This document shows positions 46,982 to 55,828 of a stretch of DNA of 64,000 nucleotides, piece after piece (positions within the stretch are counted from its first letter, which is position 1; the number at the start of each line of letters is the position of its first letter). Position numbers and translations under genes: made by a program. This DNA is from Shewanella pneumatophori (GTDB lineage Bacteria > Pseudomonadota > Gammaproteobacteria > Enterobacterales > Shewanellaceae), in NCBI RefSeq assembly GCF_023283895.1, contig NZ_JAKILB010000008.1, positions 186,001 through 250,000 of the forward strand, written 5' to 3'. The notes below the pieces were generated by a model. It was not told the DNA's origin. It ran no database searches and worked only from the letters and a program-made list of their open reading frames with translations.

Positions 46982-48187
46982 TTTTATCTCCTAAAACTTA
47001 ACTACCTTACTAAAGCCTGTGCTGATAGTGCTTTTACCTGATACAAGAGGCCTAATATCCAATTCTATTGGTTAATTATGATGGCTGACTCAGATAGCGA
47101 ACTCTGATAGCAAATACCTATGCTTGGTTGTGCCCACCTAACAATTCGCTTTGGCTACTACAGCGCATTAAACAAAGCAGCTTGCATCAAGCTAATCACT
47201 ACAATTGCTGCTTTAGCTAATGTTGATTTACCACAAAAACTACGGATTAAAAGTTATGCTTGCAAGTTTGAAGGAGGGACAAGCCTTGAGAAAAACTGAT
47301 GACAAATGACTAAAAAACTGTTGAAGATGACAGGCAAAGCAAAGCTTAAGATACTGATTAAAAACAATTTAAAATTTAATAAAGAGAGTAAAACGGCTCT
47401 ATTTTCCAATTAGTCAGACAAATTGACCAAGCACTCTACACCAAAGTTAGCTCCGTTATAAAATTACTTAATGCAACAATTTATTTACACCAAAAGGCAC
47501 TCAACCCAATTAATAAGTTTTATTACTGCGTTTATCGCTAACCTATAAGTAAACAAATAAAGTATAAATAAAACATAAAGTTAATCTAACAATCCAAAAC
47601 TCAAGATTCAAACGATCGTTTAAACTTTACGTTTACGTTAAAGTTAGCTGATTGTTATATTCAGAGAATAATCATCAGTGTGATAATTGATGACCAACAT
47701 TAAAAAAAACATTGGTTAAACAGTGATTTATTTTTATTTTATAGATAGTTTCTAGCATTCACGCTAAAAACATGACTACATGAATAGTTCTTAGTTCCAT
47801 GTTTAGCAAATGTATTTATACAGCTGCAGATAAAACTCGCTCAGTGCCTCTTCCTTTCAGCCATTAAGCTACGTTGTTTAAGCTATCTGTATCGAGTCTG
47901 TATGGCGGGCTATTGAGGTAGTATGGAAAGAGTATACAGAGAGTCACTTAATCGCAGCAATATGCCACTATTGCTAAAGAATGCATAGCTCTATAACGGG
48001 TGGCAACAAGCTCATGCAATATGTGCAGACGTTTTTATATCGATAAACATCGCATTACCCAAACTACAGAAGAAACTAACTCTCAGTTAATGCATAAACG
48101 ATATTAATAGTGAGCGATGATGCGCCTTACAATGGTGTAGTTCTCGAGTTGAAAGGCCATTGATAAGTTAGCATACATACACAGCAA
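46982..48187. promoter_or_regulatory. 1.2-kb gene-free region with two adjacent operator-like palindromes
   Basis: No ORF with support on either strand. Bases 47609-47622 (CAAACGATCGTTTA) contain a 12-bp perfect palindrome and fit the PsrA box pattern GAAAC-N4-GTTTC in all but the outer bases. Bases 47623-47645 form an imperfect inverted repeat AACTTTACG / GTTAAAGTT like LiuR-type sites as I recall them. A hairpin AAAGCAGC/GCTGCTTT lies at 47174-47214. If the sites serve the malate-synthase-like gene, its leader is about 600 bases. Confidence 0.4.
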
Positions 48188-49984
48188 CTAACTCAACAAC
48201 GGTTTTTGGCTATCGCTTTGCCTATCTTTATGGCAATGCATTCCCTTTAAGTCGTCACTGTAAACAGTAACTCTATTACGGCCAGCATGTTTAGATGCAT
48301 ACAAAGCGAGATCAGCGCGTTTAAGGATCGGATCCAAGCTAAGATCATCGACTAGATTGCTCGACACACCAAAGCTAGCACTAAGCTTAAACTGATGCCC
48401 AGAATACTTGCTATCGATCTCTTCGATGACCTTCTTACAGCGATCAGCAATATCGATTGCAGCTTGCTCATTAGAATAAGGTAAGAATAGTGCGAACTCT
48501 TCCCCCCCCATGCGAGTAAAGATATCACCATCCCTAATAAGCGGCTTAATAACCGCAACCACATGCTTTAGTGCCCAATCGCCGGTTGCGTGACCAAAAC
48601 TATCATTGATGTGTTTGAAAAAATCTAAATCAAAGAGAACAACCGAGAAATTTGCATCGCGTAAACAGACTTGCACAAACTCATTTTCAGCAAAATCTTG
48701 CCCCGCACCTCTGTTATAAACCCCCGTTAACCTATCGATAAGTGCAAGTTTACGATAACGAATTTTTTGCCTATGACTCGAAAATAAAAACAAAGATAAG
48801 AAAAATATGCTGCCAGTCAATATAGTAACAATCATAAAGCTATTAACTTGGTCTGATTGTTCAAGCTCTTTTTGCGTTTCCATCAAGCGACGCTCTTGAT
48901 TGAGTAATGCAATCTCGCGTGCCTGTTCTTGATGCTTAAATTTCGCCATTTGATAGGCGTTAGCCTTAGCTTTAGTGTCATCGAGAATTGAATTGCTGTA
49001 TTTCTGATGAGACTCTAAATAGTCATAGGCAAGTTTGTACTGCTTTGACTCCAAGTATCTCTGCGACAGCACTTTGGCGGCAATAGCTTTATATTCAATA
49101 TGACTAGGCTCGTCGTTTAACTCCATGACTTTTCTAGCAAAGGTCTCAGCTTGAATAAAGTCACCTAAATGGAAGTAAGTTTGACTTAATAATGCATTTA
49201 CATGATTGATTTCGATTTGAAAATTAAATTCTTGATAGCCTTCTAATACTGTCTCCAGCAAACCTTTAGCAGACTGATAATCCTCAGTATTGAGAGCAAT
49301 TTCAGCTAAGCCTTTTTGTGACATCAAGGCGATAAGTGGAAGTTGATTAGTTTCGCAAAAATCCTGGCTACGTTGAAAGCTACTATCTGCATTTTGATAC
49401 TGCTGCTGTTTTAAGTCAGCAACAGCGACATATAACAAAGCGAAACAATGCTGCCTATTATCAAGGTCATGGCTAAGTGTCATGGCTTCTAACGCATACT
49501 CTCGTAAATCTTGATAGGCATCCAACTCTAGTGCAAGGTATGCCAAGCGAACGTATGAACCTACCTTAATATCAATATCATTGATTTTATTAATACGTTC
49601 TAAATGCCTCTCCATTAACATTAAAGCTCCAGAGTATTGTTTTAATGTAATGTAGTTTGTTGTAAGAGTCTGATAAATTTTGTTTAGTAACTCATCACTT
49701 GGATTTAATTTTTCAGCTTTGACTAAAAGGCTATTCGAAGAAAGATAATCCCCCTTATATGTCAGGAGAACAGCTTGATACATATAAACTTTAGTTTTTT
49801 GTTCACGGGTAAGATTAGGCCATACATCATTAAGCTGCTTAATAAGCTCTTCAGAATGCATAGAGGAAGTACTAATATTCAGCTCTAACTTCATTAGAAT
49901 TGCGTCATAGTCAACGTCTTCAGCACGACTAACATTAGAAATAACTAAAGAGGATAAAAAAAATAGGACTATGACGCATCTCAT
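48188..49984 (-). CDS. TPR-GGDEF membrane protein (probable diguanylate cyclase)
   Basis: 598 residues. A Sec signal (MRCVIVLFFLSSLVISNVSR) is followed by a periplasmic array of TPR-like helices (about 30-340), a coiled coil (about 345-385), a membrane helix (about 388-408, VTILTGSIFFLSLFLF) and a cytosolic GGDEF domain with the active-site GGEEF (about 493-497). It should make cyclic di-GMP in answer to a periplasmic signal. Its ATG lies 7 bases after the borosin precursor stop, so they share a message. The codons for GG lie in a run of seven G. Confidence 0.9.
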   Translation of the reverse strand: MRCVIVLFFLSSLVISNVSRAEDVDYDAILMKLELNISTSSMHSEELIKQLNDVWPNLTREQKTKVYMYQAVLLTYKGDYLSSNSLLVKAEKLNPSDELLNKIYQTLTTNYITLKQYSGALMLMERHLERINKINDIDIKVGSYVRLAYLALELDAYQDLREYALEAMTLSHDLDNRQHCFALLYVAVADLKQQQYQNADSSFQRSQDFCETNQLPLIALMSQKGLAEIALNTEDYQSAKGLLETVLEGYQEFNFQIEINHVNALLSQTYFHLGDFIQAETFARKVMELNDEPSHIEYKAIAAKVLSQRYLESKQYKLAYDYLESHQKYSNSILDDTKAKANAYQMAKFKHQEQAREIALLNQERRLMETQKELEQSDQVNSFMIVTILTGSIFFLSLFLFSSHRQKIRYRKLALIDRLTGVYNRGAGQDFAENEFVQVCLRDANFSVVLFDLDFFKHINDSFGHATGDWALKHVVAVIKPLIRDGDIFTRMGGEEFALFLPYSNEQAAIDIADRCKKVIEEIDSKYSGHQFKLSASFGVSSNLVDDLSLDPILKRADLALYASKHAGRNRVTVYSDDLKGMHCHKDRQSDSQKPLLS

Positions 49985-49991
49985 AAAGTGA

Positions 49992-50204
49992 TTACTTCTT
50001 ATTCACATATACAACCATATAACTTTTCACACTCTTATCACCGGACAATGATTTAAGCTTGTTATCATCGCCAGACATCACCGCCTCGATCTCATCGTCA
50101 TTTAGGCCATTAGCCTGCATCACACCTTGTGGGTCCTGCTTATATTCCTCTAGCAACTTGGCATCAGAACCTAACTTCTCAAAAAAACTATTAAACTTTG
50201 ACAT
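49992..50204 (-). CDS. sonA: Split-borosin precursor peptide (SonA-like)
   Basis: 70 residues. Residues 1-53 form the helical borosin-binding domain (MSKFNSFFEKLGSDAKLLEE; YKQDPQGVMQANGLNDDEIE). The core SGDKSVKSYMVVYVNKK follows. As I recall, SonA of S. oneidensis has SYLVIS at the same place and is N-methylated on the backbone at Leu63 and Ile65; the matching residues here are Met63 and Val65. ATG 50204 is chosen because AAGGGA precedes it and homologues start there. A Nif11-type leader is an alternative label, but the partner methyltransferase settles it. Confidence 0.92.
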   Translation of the reverse strand: MSKFNSFFEKLGSDAKLLEEYKQDPQGVMQANGLNDDEIEAVMSGDDNKLKSLSGDKSVKSYMVVYVNKK

Positions 50205-50289
50205 TTTTATTCCCTTAATTAAATGAACACTATTGGTTTTATTTAGCCGCATGGCAGCGGTAATTTATGTTGAATAATTAGCAGCCCTT

Positions 50290-51096
50290 CTAACCTAGCT
50301 CTTCAGCGGTGATCCCAAGTTTAGCCAATACCTCATGATTAAACTCAAGCTCCCGTGACGGCGGAATGAGCAAGGTGGTGATAGATGAAAGCTGCGCAAA
50401 CGGCAATTGCTTCAACGCAATCTTTTCAATTCTTGGAGTTTGAGTAGGTAAATTTGGCGCTTCATAGAGCACAATTTCATGTTCAAGCGGATACCACTCA
50501 TTAAGTTGCTCTACTAACACCTGCAACCTGTCTGATGAAGTATGAAATTCGGTTAAGGTGTGCTCACCGGCGATACCTATTTGCCACAACAAGAGATGTG
50601 TTGTTGGATCTGGCGTATGTTTATAAAACATAAACTGGCTAGCTTCGAAACTCTGATGCCCAGAAGCACCGGGATCAATACCAACATCGGCCCATAAACA
50701 AGCTTCAGCAGAAATACCCGGCTCCATCTGCGCGGCATAGCCTTCTTCTTTCGCTTGCGCAATAGCAAAATGCGAAACACATGCAAACACGCCGGGATGG
50801 CCATATAGAGCACAGACAACTTGCTTGCCTAGGCGCACTTGCTCCAAAATAGCTTCCACCATTTGATCATAGGTATCGCGGCGATTTTTTACTTCGCCCT
50901 TTTGGGCGTAATAAGGCTGAAGGCTACGTACATCTTGATTAAGTGATTCCAACCAATGCTGAGCAAATCCATCTGGTACCAAAGAAAATACCACGTCAGC
51001 ATGTTCGATATAACTTTTGCTTAATACACTAATTTGTCCAGCCAAATTTAGACCTGTACCTACGCACACTAAAGTCCCTTTACTATCCGCATTCAT
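50290..51096 (-). CDS. sonM: Split-borosin peptide alpha-N-methyltransferase (SonM-like)
   Basis: 268 residues of the tetrapyrrole-methylase fold. The SAM-site segments are VCVGTGLNLAGQ at the N-terminus, VCALYGHPGVFACVSH (about 94-109) and MEPGISAEACLWAD. The line FEASQFMFYKH and LLLWQIGIAGEHTL follow, as in the borosin group rather than CobA/CbiF. It methylates backbone amide nitrogens of the precursor in trans, using SAM, in the cytosol. The precursor gene starts 85 bases downstream on the same strand. An inverted repeat stands upstream (51134-51182). Confidence 0.93.
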   Translation of the reverse strand: MNADSKGTLVCVGTGLNLAGQISVLSKSYIEHADVVFSLVPDGFAQHWLESLNQDVRSLQPYYAQKGEVKNRRDTYDQMVEAILEQVRLGKQVVCALYGHPGVFACVSHFAIAQAKEEGYAAQMEPGISAEACLWADVGIDPGASGHQSFEASQFMFYKHTPDPTTHLLLWQIGIAGEHTLTEFHTSSDRLQVLVEQLNEWYPLEHEIVLYEAPNLPTQTPRIEKIALKQLPFAQLSSITTLLIPPSRELEFNHEVLAKLGITAEELG

Positions 51097-51133
51097 TGCT
51101 TAACTACCTATATTCTCATTTCTTGTCATGACC

Positions 51134-51182
51134 TTAACGCTTGGCACTATTGAACAAACTGCACAAAGTAATGCCAAGTTAA
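51134..51182 (-). promoter_or_regulatory. Inverted repeat upstream of the borosin operon
   Basis: TTAAC-gc-TTGGCA (51134-51146) pairs with TGCCAA-GTTAA (51172-51182) across 25 bases, with a 2-base bulge. It stands 38 bases before the sonM ATG, so it may be in the leader RNA or be an operator. Confidence 0.45.
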
Positions 51183-51423
51183 CACAACATTTAAACAACT
51201 AAAATACAAACAATAAGATACATTTGAAATTCATGGCTCTATTAGCCATTTTCAATAGCAAAGAAATACGTTAAAACTAACCTGTTGAAGCATAAAGATG
51301 TTCATCAAGGCTTACTTACAAAGCATTTAACTTTAATAACTGAACTAAATGTGATTTTTAGACTCAATAGATTTACAAGCAGAGATTAATGTTAAATCTT
51401 GTAATTAATGTATAGAATCATGG

Positions 51424-51474
51424 CCCAAGCACACCTTAACGCAATTACCCTTGTCATAAGGGTGACTGCTTGGG
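51424..51474 (+). promoter_or_regulatory. Nested hairpin in the bamE leader
   Basis: CCCAAGCA/TGCTTGGG (51424-51431 with 51467-51474) encloses ACCCTT/AAGGGT (51447-51452 with 51458-51463). A TAGAAT -10-like box at 51413-51418 lies just before it, so the structure would open the bamE message, 38 bases before the ATG. Confidence 0.5.
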
Positions 51475-51512
51475 TATTATGACCGACAGATTTTTATGAA
51501 GTAGCGCATTCA

Positions 51513-52007
51513 ATGACAATTAAAAAGAAAAGTCTTACCCTTTTGGGCGCTGCTGCGCTCTCGTTATCAATCACTGGTTGTGGTGTTTTTGACTATTTGA
51601 TCTATAAACCTGATATCCCTCAGGGTAACTATATGGAAAAACAACAAGTCGAAAAGCTCCGTATCGATATGACCAAAGAGCAGGTTGAATACGTTTTAGG
51701 TCGTCCAGTACTACGTGACAGTTTTTCTGACGATACTTGGTATTATGTTTATCACTACAAGAGTGGACGTGACGCCAGCATCATTCATAAAGAGCTGATC
51801 TTAAACTTCGATGGCGACAAGCTGACAGAAGTAACCGGTGATTACGAGCTGAGTGCTGATTTTAATACGCCGCTAGAACAAAGCCGTTTGCCAGAAGTGA
51901 ATATGCCAGAAGATGACCCACTCATTCCTGAGCAACGTCCAGAAGCAGAGCCGTTAGTTGAAGAGCAAGAAACTCAACCAGAAACACTCTCTGAAAAGTT
52001 TGAATAA
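51513..52007 (+). CDS. bamE: Outer-membrane protein assembly factor BamE
   Basis: 164 residues with a lipoprotein signal ending in the lipobox SITGC. The BamE/SmpA domain (about 30-115) has YKPDIPQGNYMEKQQVEKLR, the MTKEQVEYVLGRPVL helix and DTWYYVYHYKSG. A Glu/Pro-rich tail of 45 residues (PEDDPLIPEQRPEAEPLVEE) follows and is longer than in E. coli (113 residues). It joins the BAM complex and binds phosphatidylglycerol at the outer membrane. Convergent with rnfH, with a terminator between. Confidence 0.95.
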   Translation: MTIKKKSLTLLGAAALSLSITGCGVFDYLIYKPDIPQGNYMEKQQVEKLRIDMTKEQVEYVLGRPVLRDSFSDDTWYYVYHYKSGRDASIIHKELILNFDGDKLTEVTGDYELSADFNTPLEQSRLPEVNMPEDDPLIPEQRPEAEPLVEEQETQPETLSEKFE

Positions 52008-52034
52008 TTGACACTTATTTTAGTGTAAAAAAAT

Positions 52035-52066
52035 GGCGAGAACCGCTTAGGTTACTCGCCTTTTTT
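52035..52066 (+). terminator. Terminator after bamE
   Basis: A GGCGAG / CTCGCC stem with inner AACC/GGTT pairs is followed by TTTTTT; seven A lie just before it, so it may also act on rnfH-strand RNA. Confidence 0.85.
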
Positions 52067-52134
52067 ATAGATTAAATAGCAGCTCAGCTATGTTTATAGC
52101 CACTACTTATGAATTGTCATCCATTTCAAATATG

Positions 52135-52467
52135 TTATAGCTTACCGCCAGTTATCTTATTAATGCGGCCATCTTCTTTTGCTTTTTCAGCACGCTTACG
52201 ACGCACATCTTTTGGATCCGCAATTAATGGTCGATAAATTTCAACTCGCTGACCAGGCAAAAGCACTTCATCATGCTTAACCAAACGACTAAAAATGCCC
52301 AACTTTACTGTTTCTAGGTCAATTTCAGGAAAGTATTGCTGCATATCACTTAGTTTTACAGCTTCAATACAGGTTGTTTCTGGTGGTACATGTACCTTAA
52401 TAAGCTTTTGCTGTTTAGGTAAGGCATAAATGACTTCAACTAAAAAACCACTTTGTTCAGTACTCAT
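52135..52467 (-). CDS. rnfH: RnfH-family ubiquitin-like protein
   Basis: 110 residues with a beta-grasp fold: VEVIYALPKQQKLIKVHVPP, then ETTCIEAVKLS and VKLGIFSRLVKHDEVLLPGQ, VEIYRPLIADPKDVRRKRAE. RnfH is always seen beside ratA; its molecular task is not known. Its ATG overlaps the ratA stop by four bases (ATGA), giving coupled translation. A basic tail (KAKEDGRINKITGGKL) ends it. Confidence 0.93.
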   Translation of the reverse strand: MSTEQSGFLVEVIYALPKQQKLIKVHVPPETTCIEAVKLSDMQQYFPEIDLETVKLGIFSRLVKHDEVLLPGQRVEIYRPLIADPKDVRRKRAEKAKEDGRINKITGGKL

Positions 52468-52895
52468 TTGTAAATCACCTTTGCTCGATTAGTAAACGCA
52501 GTCACCATCGACGCCATCAATTCTTTAAACACTTTACCAAACGCAAGATCCGCAATAGAGCTTGAAAATTCAAAGCTCAGTTCAAACTCAACCTTACAAG
52601 CATCGTCAGTAAGTTCAGTAAATTTCCACTCACCAAATAACTCTTTAAAAGGGCCATTTTCTAGCTGCAACTGAATACTCTTACCCGGCACAACTTGGTT
52701 ACGAGTGGTAAATGTTTTACTGATCCCCGCTTTGGCGACATCAACTGAAGCCACCATGGTTTGGCCGTCAAACTCAATCACTTTACCGCCCACGCAACCT
52801 GGCAAGAACTCTTTATAAGATTCTACATCGTTTACAAGTTCATACATCTGCATCGCACTAAAGCGAACTAAGACACTACGAGAAATTTGCGGCAT
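52464..52895 (-). CDS. ratA: RatA-family ribosome-association START-domain protein
   Basis: 143 residues, the usual size. A START/polyketide-cyclase fold begins MPQISRSVLVRFSAMQMYEL, with VNDVESYKEFLPGCVGGKV and an ending AFTNRAKVIYK. In E. coli RatA binds 50S subunits and blocks 70S formation; mitochondrial relatives are coenzyme Q-binding COQ10 proteins. ATG 52895 is chosen because all homologues start here; the longer TTG frame to 53000 would reach into the smpB promoter region. Operon with rnfH, divergent from smpB. Confidence 0.93.
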   Translation of the reverse strand: MPQISRSVLVRFSAMQMYELVNDVESYKEFLPGCVGGKVIEFDGQTMVASVDVAKAGISKTFTTRNQVVPGKSIQLQLENGPFKELFGEWKFTELTDDACKVEFELSFEFSSSIADLAFGKVFKELMASMVTAFTNRAKVIYK

Positions 52896-53088
52896 TGACG
52901 GTCGGTACTCAATAATAATATTTTGATTGTCGATTTTAGCATGAACACAAAAAAACGCATCTATGATACAGTACAGCGGCTTTAAGCGATTAAAAAGCAA
53001 ACAAACTCGCTACGTTACAATAGAAATCATCGAATAAATTGATGTCGCCAATTCCATATTTGTTTTGCCTGAGTATAATGACTTCCCT

Positions 53089-53583
53089 ATGGCTAAGAAA
53101 AATGCAAAAAATTCAAAGAACAGTTCAGCTTCCATCGCACGTAACAAACGCGCGACCTTTGACTATAAGTTCGAAGAGAAGCTAGAAGCGGGCCTATCCC
53201 TAATGGGATGGGAAGTTAAGTCTATTCGTATGGGCAAGGTAAACTTGTCTGAAAGCTACGTATTCCTAAGAGAAGGCGAAGCTTATCTTTTTGGCTGCAC
53301 AATCGCGCCGCTTAACACAGCTTCTTCACACGTAGTATGTGATCCTTTGCGCTCACGTAAATTACTACTTAAACGTAAAGAGCTTGATAAGCTAGAAGGC
53401 TTAGTTGAACGTAAAGGCTACTCAATCGTACCTATTTCAATGTATTGGCAAAAAGGCGCTTGGGTAAAAATAGAGATCGGCTTGGGTAAAGGTAAGAAAG
53501 ATCACGATAAACGTGAAGATACCAAAGACCGTGAATGGCAAATTGAAAAGTCTCGTACGATGAAAAAGGCTGTTCAACAGTAA
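53089..53583 (+). CDS. smpB: SsrA-binding protein SmpB
   Basis: 164 residues. The OB-barrel has [19 protein letters not shown], the [19 protein letters not shown] line and [13 protein letters not shown]. The basic tail ends [18 protein letters not shown], the helix that enters the mRNA channel. It binds tmRNA and takes it to stalled ribosomes. ATG 53089 is chosen since homologues start MAKKN; an upstream ATG-like codon at 53065 overlaps a TATAAT (53075-53080). The tmRNA gene follows 110 bases later. Confidence 0.97.
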   Translation: MAKKNAKNSKNSSASIARNKRATFDYKFEEKLEAGLSLMGWEVKSIRMGKVNLSESYVFLREGEAYLFGCTIAPLNTASSHVVCDPLRSRKLLLKRKELDKLEGLVERKGYSIVPISMYWQKGAWVKIEIGLGKGKKDHDKREDTKDREWQIEKSRTMKKAVQQ

Positions 53584-53596
53584 ATCGATACAAGAA

Positions 53597-53616
53597 TACG
53601 ACCGATAACGGTCGTA
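53597..53616. terminator. Stem-loop after smpB
   Basis: TACGACCG / CGGTCGTA with an ATAA loop begins 14 bases after the smpB stop; there is no T-run. Confidence 0.5.
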
Positions 53617-53651
53617 TAACGAACAATCGATTAGTAATGCGCTTTTTATCC

Positions 53652-53681
53652 TTGTTAAATGGCGATATCACGCGTTACAAT
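53652..53681 (+). promoter_or_regulatory. ssrA promoter
   Basis: TTGTTA (53652-53657) and TACAAT (53676-53681) are spaced by 18 bases, 12 bases before the mature tmRNA 5' end. Confidence 0.6.
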
Positions 53682-53693
53682 CAAATTGTACTT

Positions 53694-54049
53694 GGGGGCG
53701 ATTCTGGATTCGACAAGATTCTCGAAACCCTGGGAGCATGCCGAGGGGCGGTTGGCCTCGTAAAAAGCCGCACAGTTATAGTTGCAAACGACGATAACTA
53801 CGCTCTAGCAGCTTAGGCTAGCTAGCCATCTTGCTCACGTTTCTCAAATGGGCAGAGTATTAAGATGGTCACCTTTACATTTGATAGCGAGGGAACCACG
53901 TTCAGGGGTGAACCGCGAAACAGTACTGGACTCGCCAATTACAATCCTGTCTTTCGGAGTGTACTTGGTTAACCAAAAGAAAGACTAAGCATGTAGCGCC
54001 TTGGATGTAGGCTTTTTGGACGCGGGTTCGAGCCCCGCCGCCTCCACCA
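53694..54049 (+). ncRNA. ssrA: Transfer-messenger RNA (tmRNA)
   Basis: 356 bases. The 5' end GGGGGCG pairs with CGCCTCC at the 3' end (one G-U) and CCA is encoded. The 5' part GATTCTGGATTCGAC and the 3' T-arm GGTTCGAGCCC are standard. The resume codon GCA is at 53784-53786 and the tag reads ANDDNYALAA before TAG (53814-53816). It rescues stalled ribosomes with SmpB and adds a degradation tag. It lies directly behind smpB. Confidence 0.99.
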
Positions 54050-54076
54050 ACACTAGGTTAGCAATAACCTTCAAAG

Positions 54077-54116
54077 GCCGCTAAATCCCTACCAGACGGA
54101 TTTAGCGGCTTTTTTG
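54077..54116 (+). terminator. Terminator after ssrA
   Basis: A perfect 12-bp stem GCCGCTAAATCC / GGATTTAGCGGC with a 9-base loop is followed by TTTTTTG. Confidence 0.95.
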
Positions 54117-54215
54117 TATCTATAACTTTCTAAAATTTATTTAACACACTAAAATCATGTAGTTAAGTTATTTGGTATCATGACTTATTAGTCATTCAGA
54201 TATTTCCATATGAAC

Positions 54216-55544
54216 TTAACCAATGCAAACGCGATCTCTGCCTTCTTGTTTAGCTCGATATAATGCTTTATCCGCTAAAGTAAGCGCGACTTTAATATCT
54301 TTAGTATGTGTAAAGAAAGCAAGACCAACACTCATAGTTATTCCTATAACTGCAGTATCAAGTGTAAATTTTTCTTTCGAAATAATAATCTTCAATCGTT
54401 CACATTGAACTTTGGCATCTTCAATTTTAGTTAGAGGCATTAACAATATAAACTCTTCCCCTCCACTTCTTGATAAGACAAAGCTATCCGATATGTGCAT
54501 TTTACAAAGATTAGCAAAACCAACCAAAACACTATCACCAACGTCATGACCATGGGTATCGTTAATTTTCTTAAAGAAATCAATATCAAAAATAGCAACA
54601 GATCCATTTGTAACTGAAGTATCAAGATGACTAATTCTGTGTTCAAACCCTCGTCGGTTAGACAATCCTGTCAAGTAATCAGTATAGGCATCATTTTCTA
54701 ATATACGCTTCTCTCTCTCACTCCCTTCATATTTTTTACAGTACCTAATAGAAGGCAATAAAAATAATAATAAAAAACCTAGCAATGAAAGAAATAAAAA
54801 TATCTTAACATACGATTCCGTATTAATTTTGGATATAGAAAACTGCCACTTTGTATTAAAAATGTTCACAACCGAGAGAAGTTCTATTTTTTCAACATCT
54901 CCCTTTGAAATGATTATCTTTTCATAATCCTCTTGTGTGTCAGGGTTATATCCTGCTATGTAATAATCTTCGATCCCGTGCTTGCTTACTACACTCTCAA
55001 TAGTACTAAGAATTGTTTCTAAATAAACAACCGACGTTGACACCCCCCAAAAACCATTGCTATTTCTAATCGTTCTTCTAACAAGAAAAGCTGGCTTATT
55101 ATTTTCAACCAACTTTAGTGGACCAATAATTATCACGTCATCCTTTGAAATTGCTTCCATGCTACCGCGCTTTCTATTTTCGTCAGATAACACATTATAC
55201 CCAATAGCATTTTCGTTACCCGTATGAGGGTAAACATAAGAAACCACGCCATTTGGAAGTAAAAGTATTGAATCAACTTGACTATGACTTTTTAGCAGCT
55301 CTTGCGAAATCTGCTCAAACTTCTCTCGTGTTATATTATTATCACCTGATACTTTGACATACTCTTTCAATACTTCTGATGAAATTAGTGCACCATTAAA
55401 GATTAGTTCCATTGCTTTATTTAAATCAGCAACGACAAGAGATAAGCGATTATCATTTCTAATCTTGTCTACAGAGAAAACTATAATCTCAGTAATCAAG
55501 ATAAGCGCAATGAAAAGTAAGAATACAAACACCTTTTTTAGCAT
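54216..55544 (-). CDS. Membrane diguanylate cyclase with periplasmic sensor
   Basis: 442 residues. A membrane helix (KKVFVFLLFIALILITEIIV) opens the protein. A periplasmic region of about 210 residues of Cache-like type follows (GVVSYVYPHTGNENAIGYNV, VRRTIRNSNGFWGVSTSVVY). A second helix (IFLFLSLLGFLLLFLLPSIR, about 245-265) leads to a GGDEF domain with SGGEEF (about 361). It should make cyclic di-GMP on ligand sensing. It is richer in A+T than its neighbours and sits right behind the tmRNA gene, so gain by transfer is possible. Confidence 0.88.
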   Translation of the reverse strand: MLKKVFVFLLFIALILITEIIVFSVDKIRNDNRLSLVVADLNKAMELIFNGALISSEVLKEYVKVSGDNNITREKFEQISQELLKSHSQVDSILLLPNGVVSYVYPHTGNENAIGYNVLSDENRKRGSMEAISKDDVIIIGPLKLVENNKPAFLVRRTIRNSNGFWGVSTSVVYLETILSTIESVVSKHGIEDYYIAGYNPDTQEDYEKIIISKGDVEKIELLSVVNIFNTKWQFSISKINTESYVKIFLFLSLLGFLLLFLLPSIRYCKKYEGSEREKRILENDAYTDYLTGLSNRRGFEHRISHLDTSVTNGSVAIFDIDFFKKINDTHGHDVGDSVLVGFANLCKMHISDSFVLSRSGGEEFILLMPLTKIEDAKVQCERLKIIISKEKFTLDTAVIGITMSVGLAFFTHTKDIKVALTLADKALYRAKQEGRDRVCIG

Positions 55545-55828
55545 CGATTAACTTTATTCAGAGTAAAATTGTAGACTTTGTCTACTAAAAAGTGTCATTA
55601 AAACTTAGCCAACACTCAAGAAGGCGGTCATTATACGTACAGATTGATGTTTGTCGACAAACAAAGTGTTTCTTTATGTATCAACTAACTAACAGTGCAT
55701 TCCTTCTTCAACACCCACTAAAAAATATATTTTTATAAAGCTATTAAAACAATGGTAGGCAACCAAACGTTGATAGTAATTCTTACTAATACACCAACAA
55801 GTACTTTAAGAATTTACAGATACAAAAA

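Noticed and set aside
49992..50204. Nif11-type or bacteriocin leader peptide
   Set aside because: The helical leader looks similar at first, but the adjacent borosin-type methyltransferase and the SonA-like core position make a borosin precursor the better call.
54050..55544. Integrated island at the tmRNA 3' end
   Set aside because: No integrase and no repeat of the tmRNA end are seen in the window; only base composition hints at transfer.
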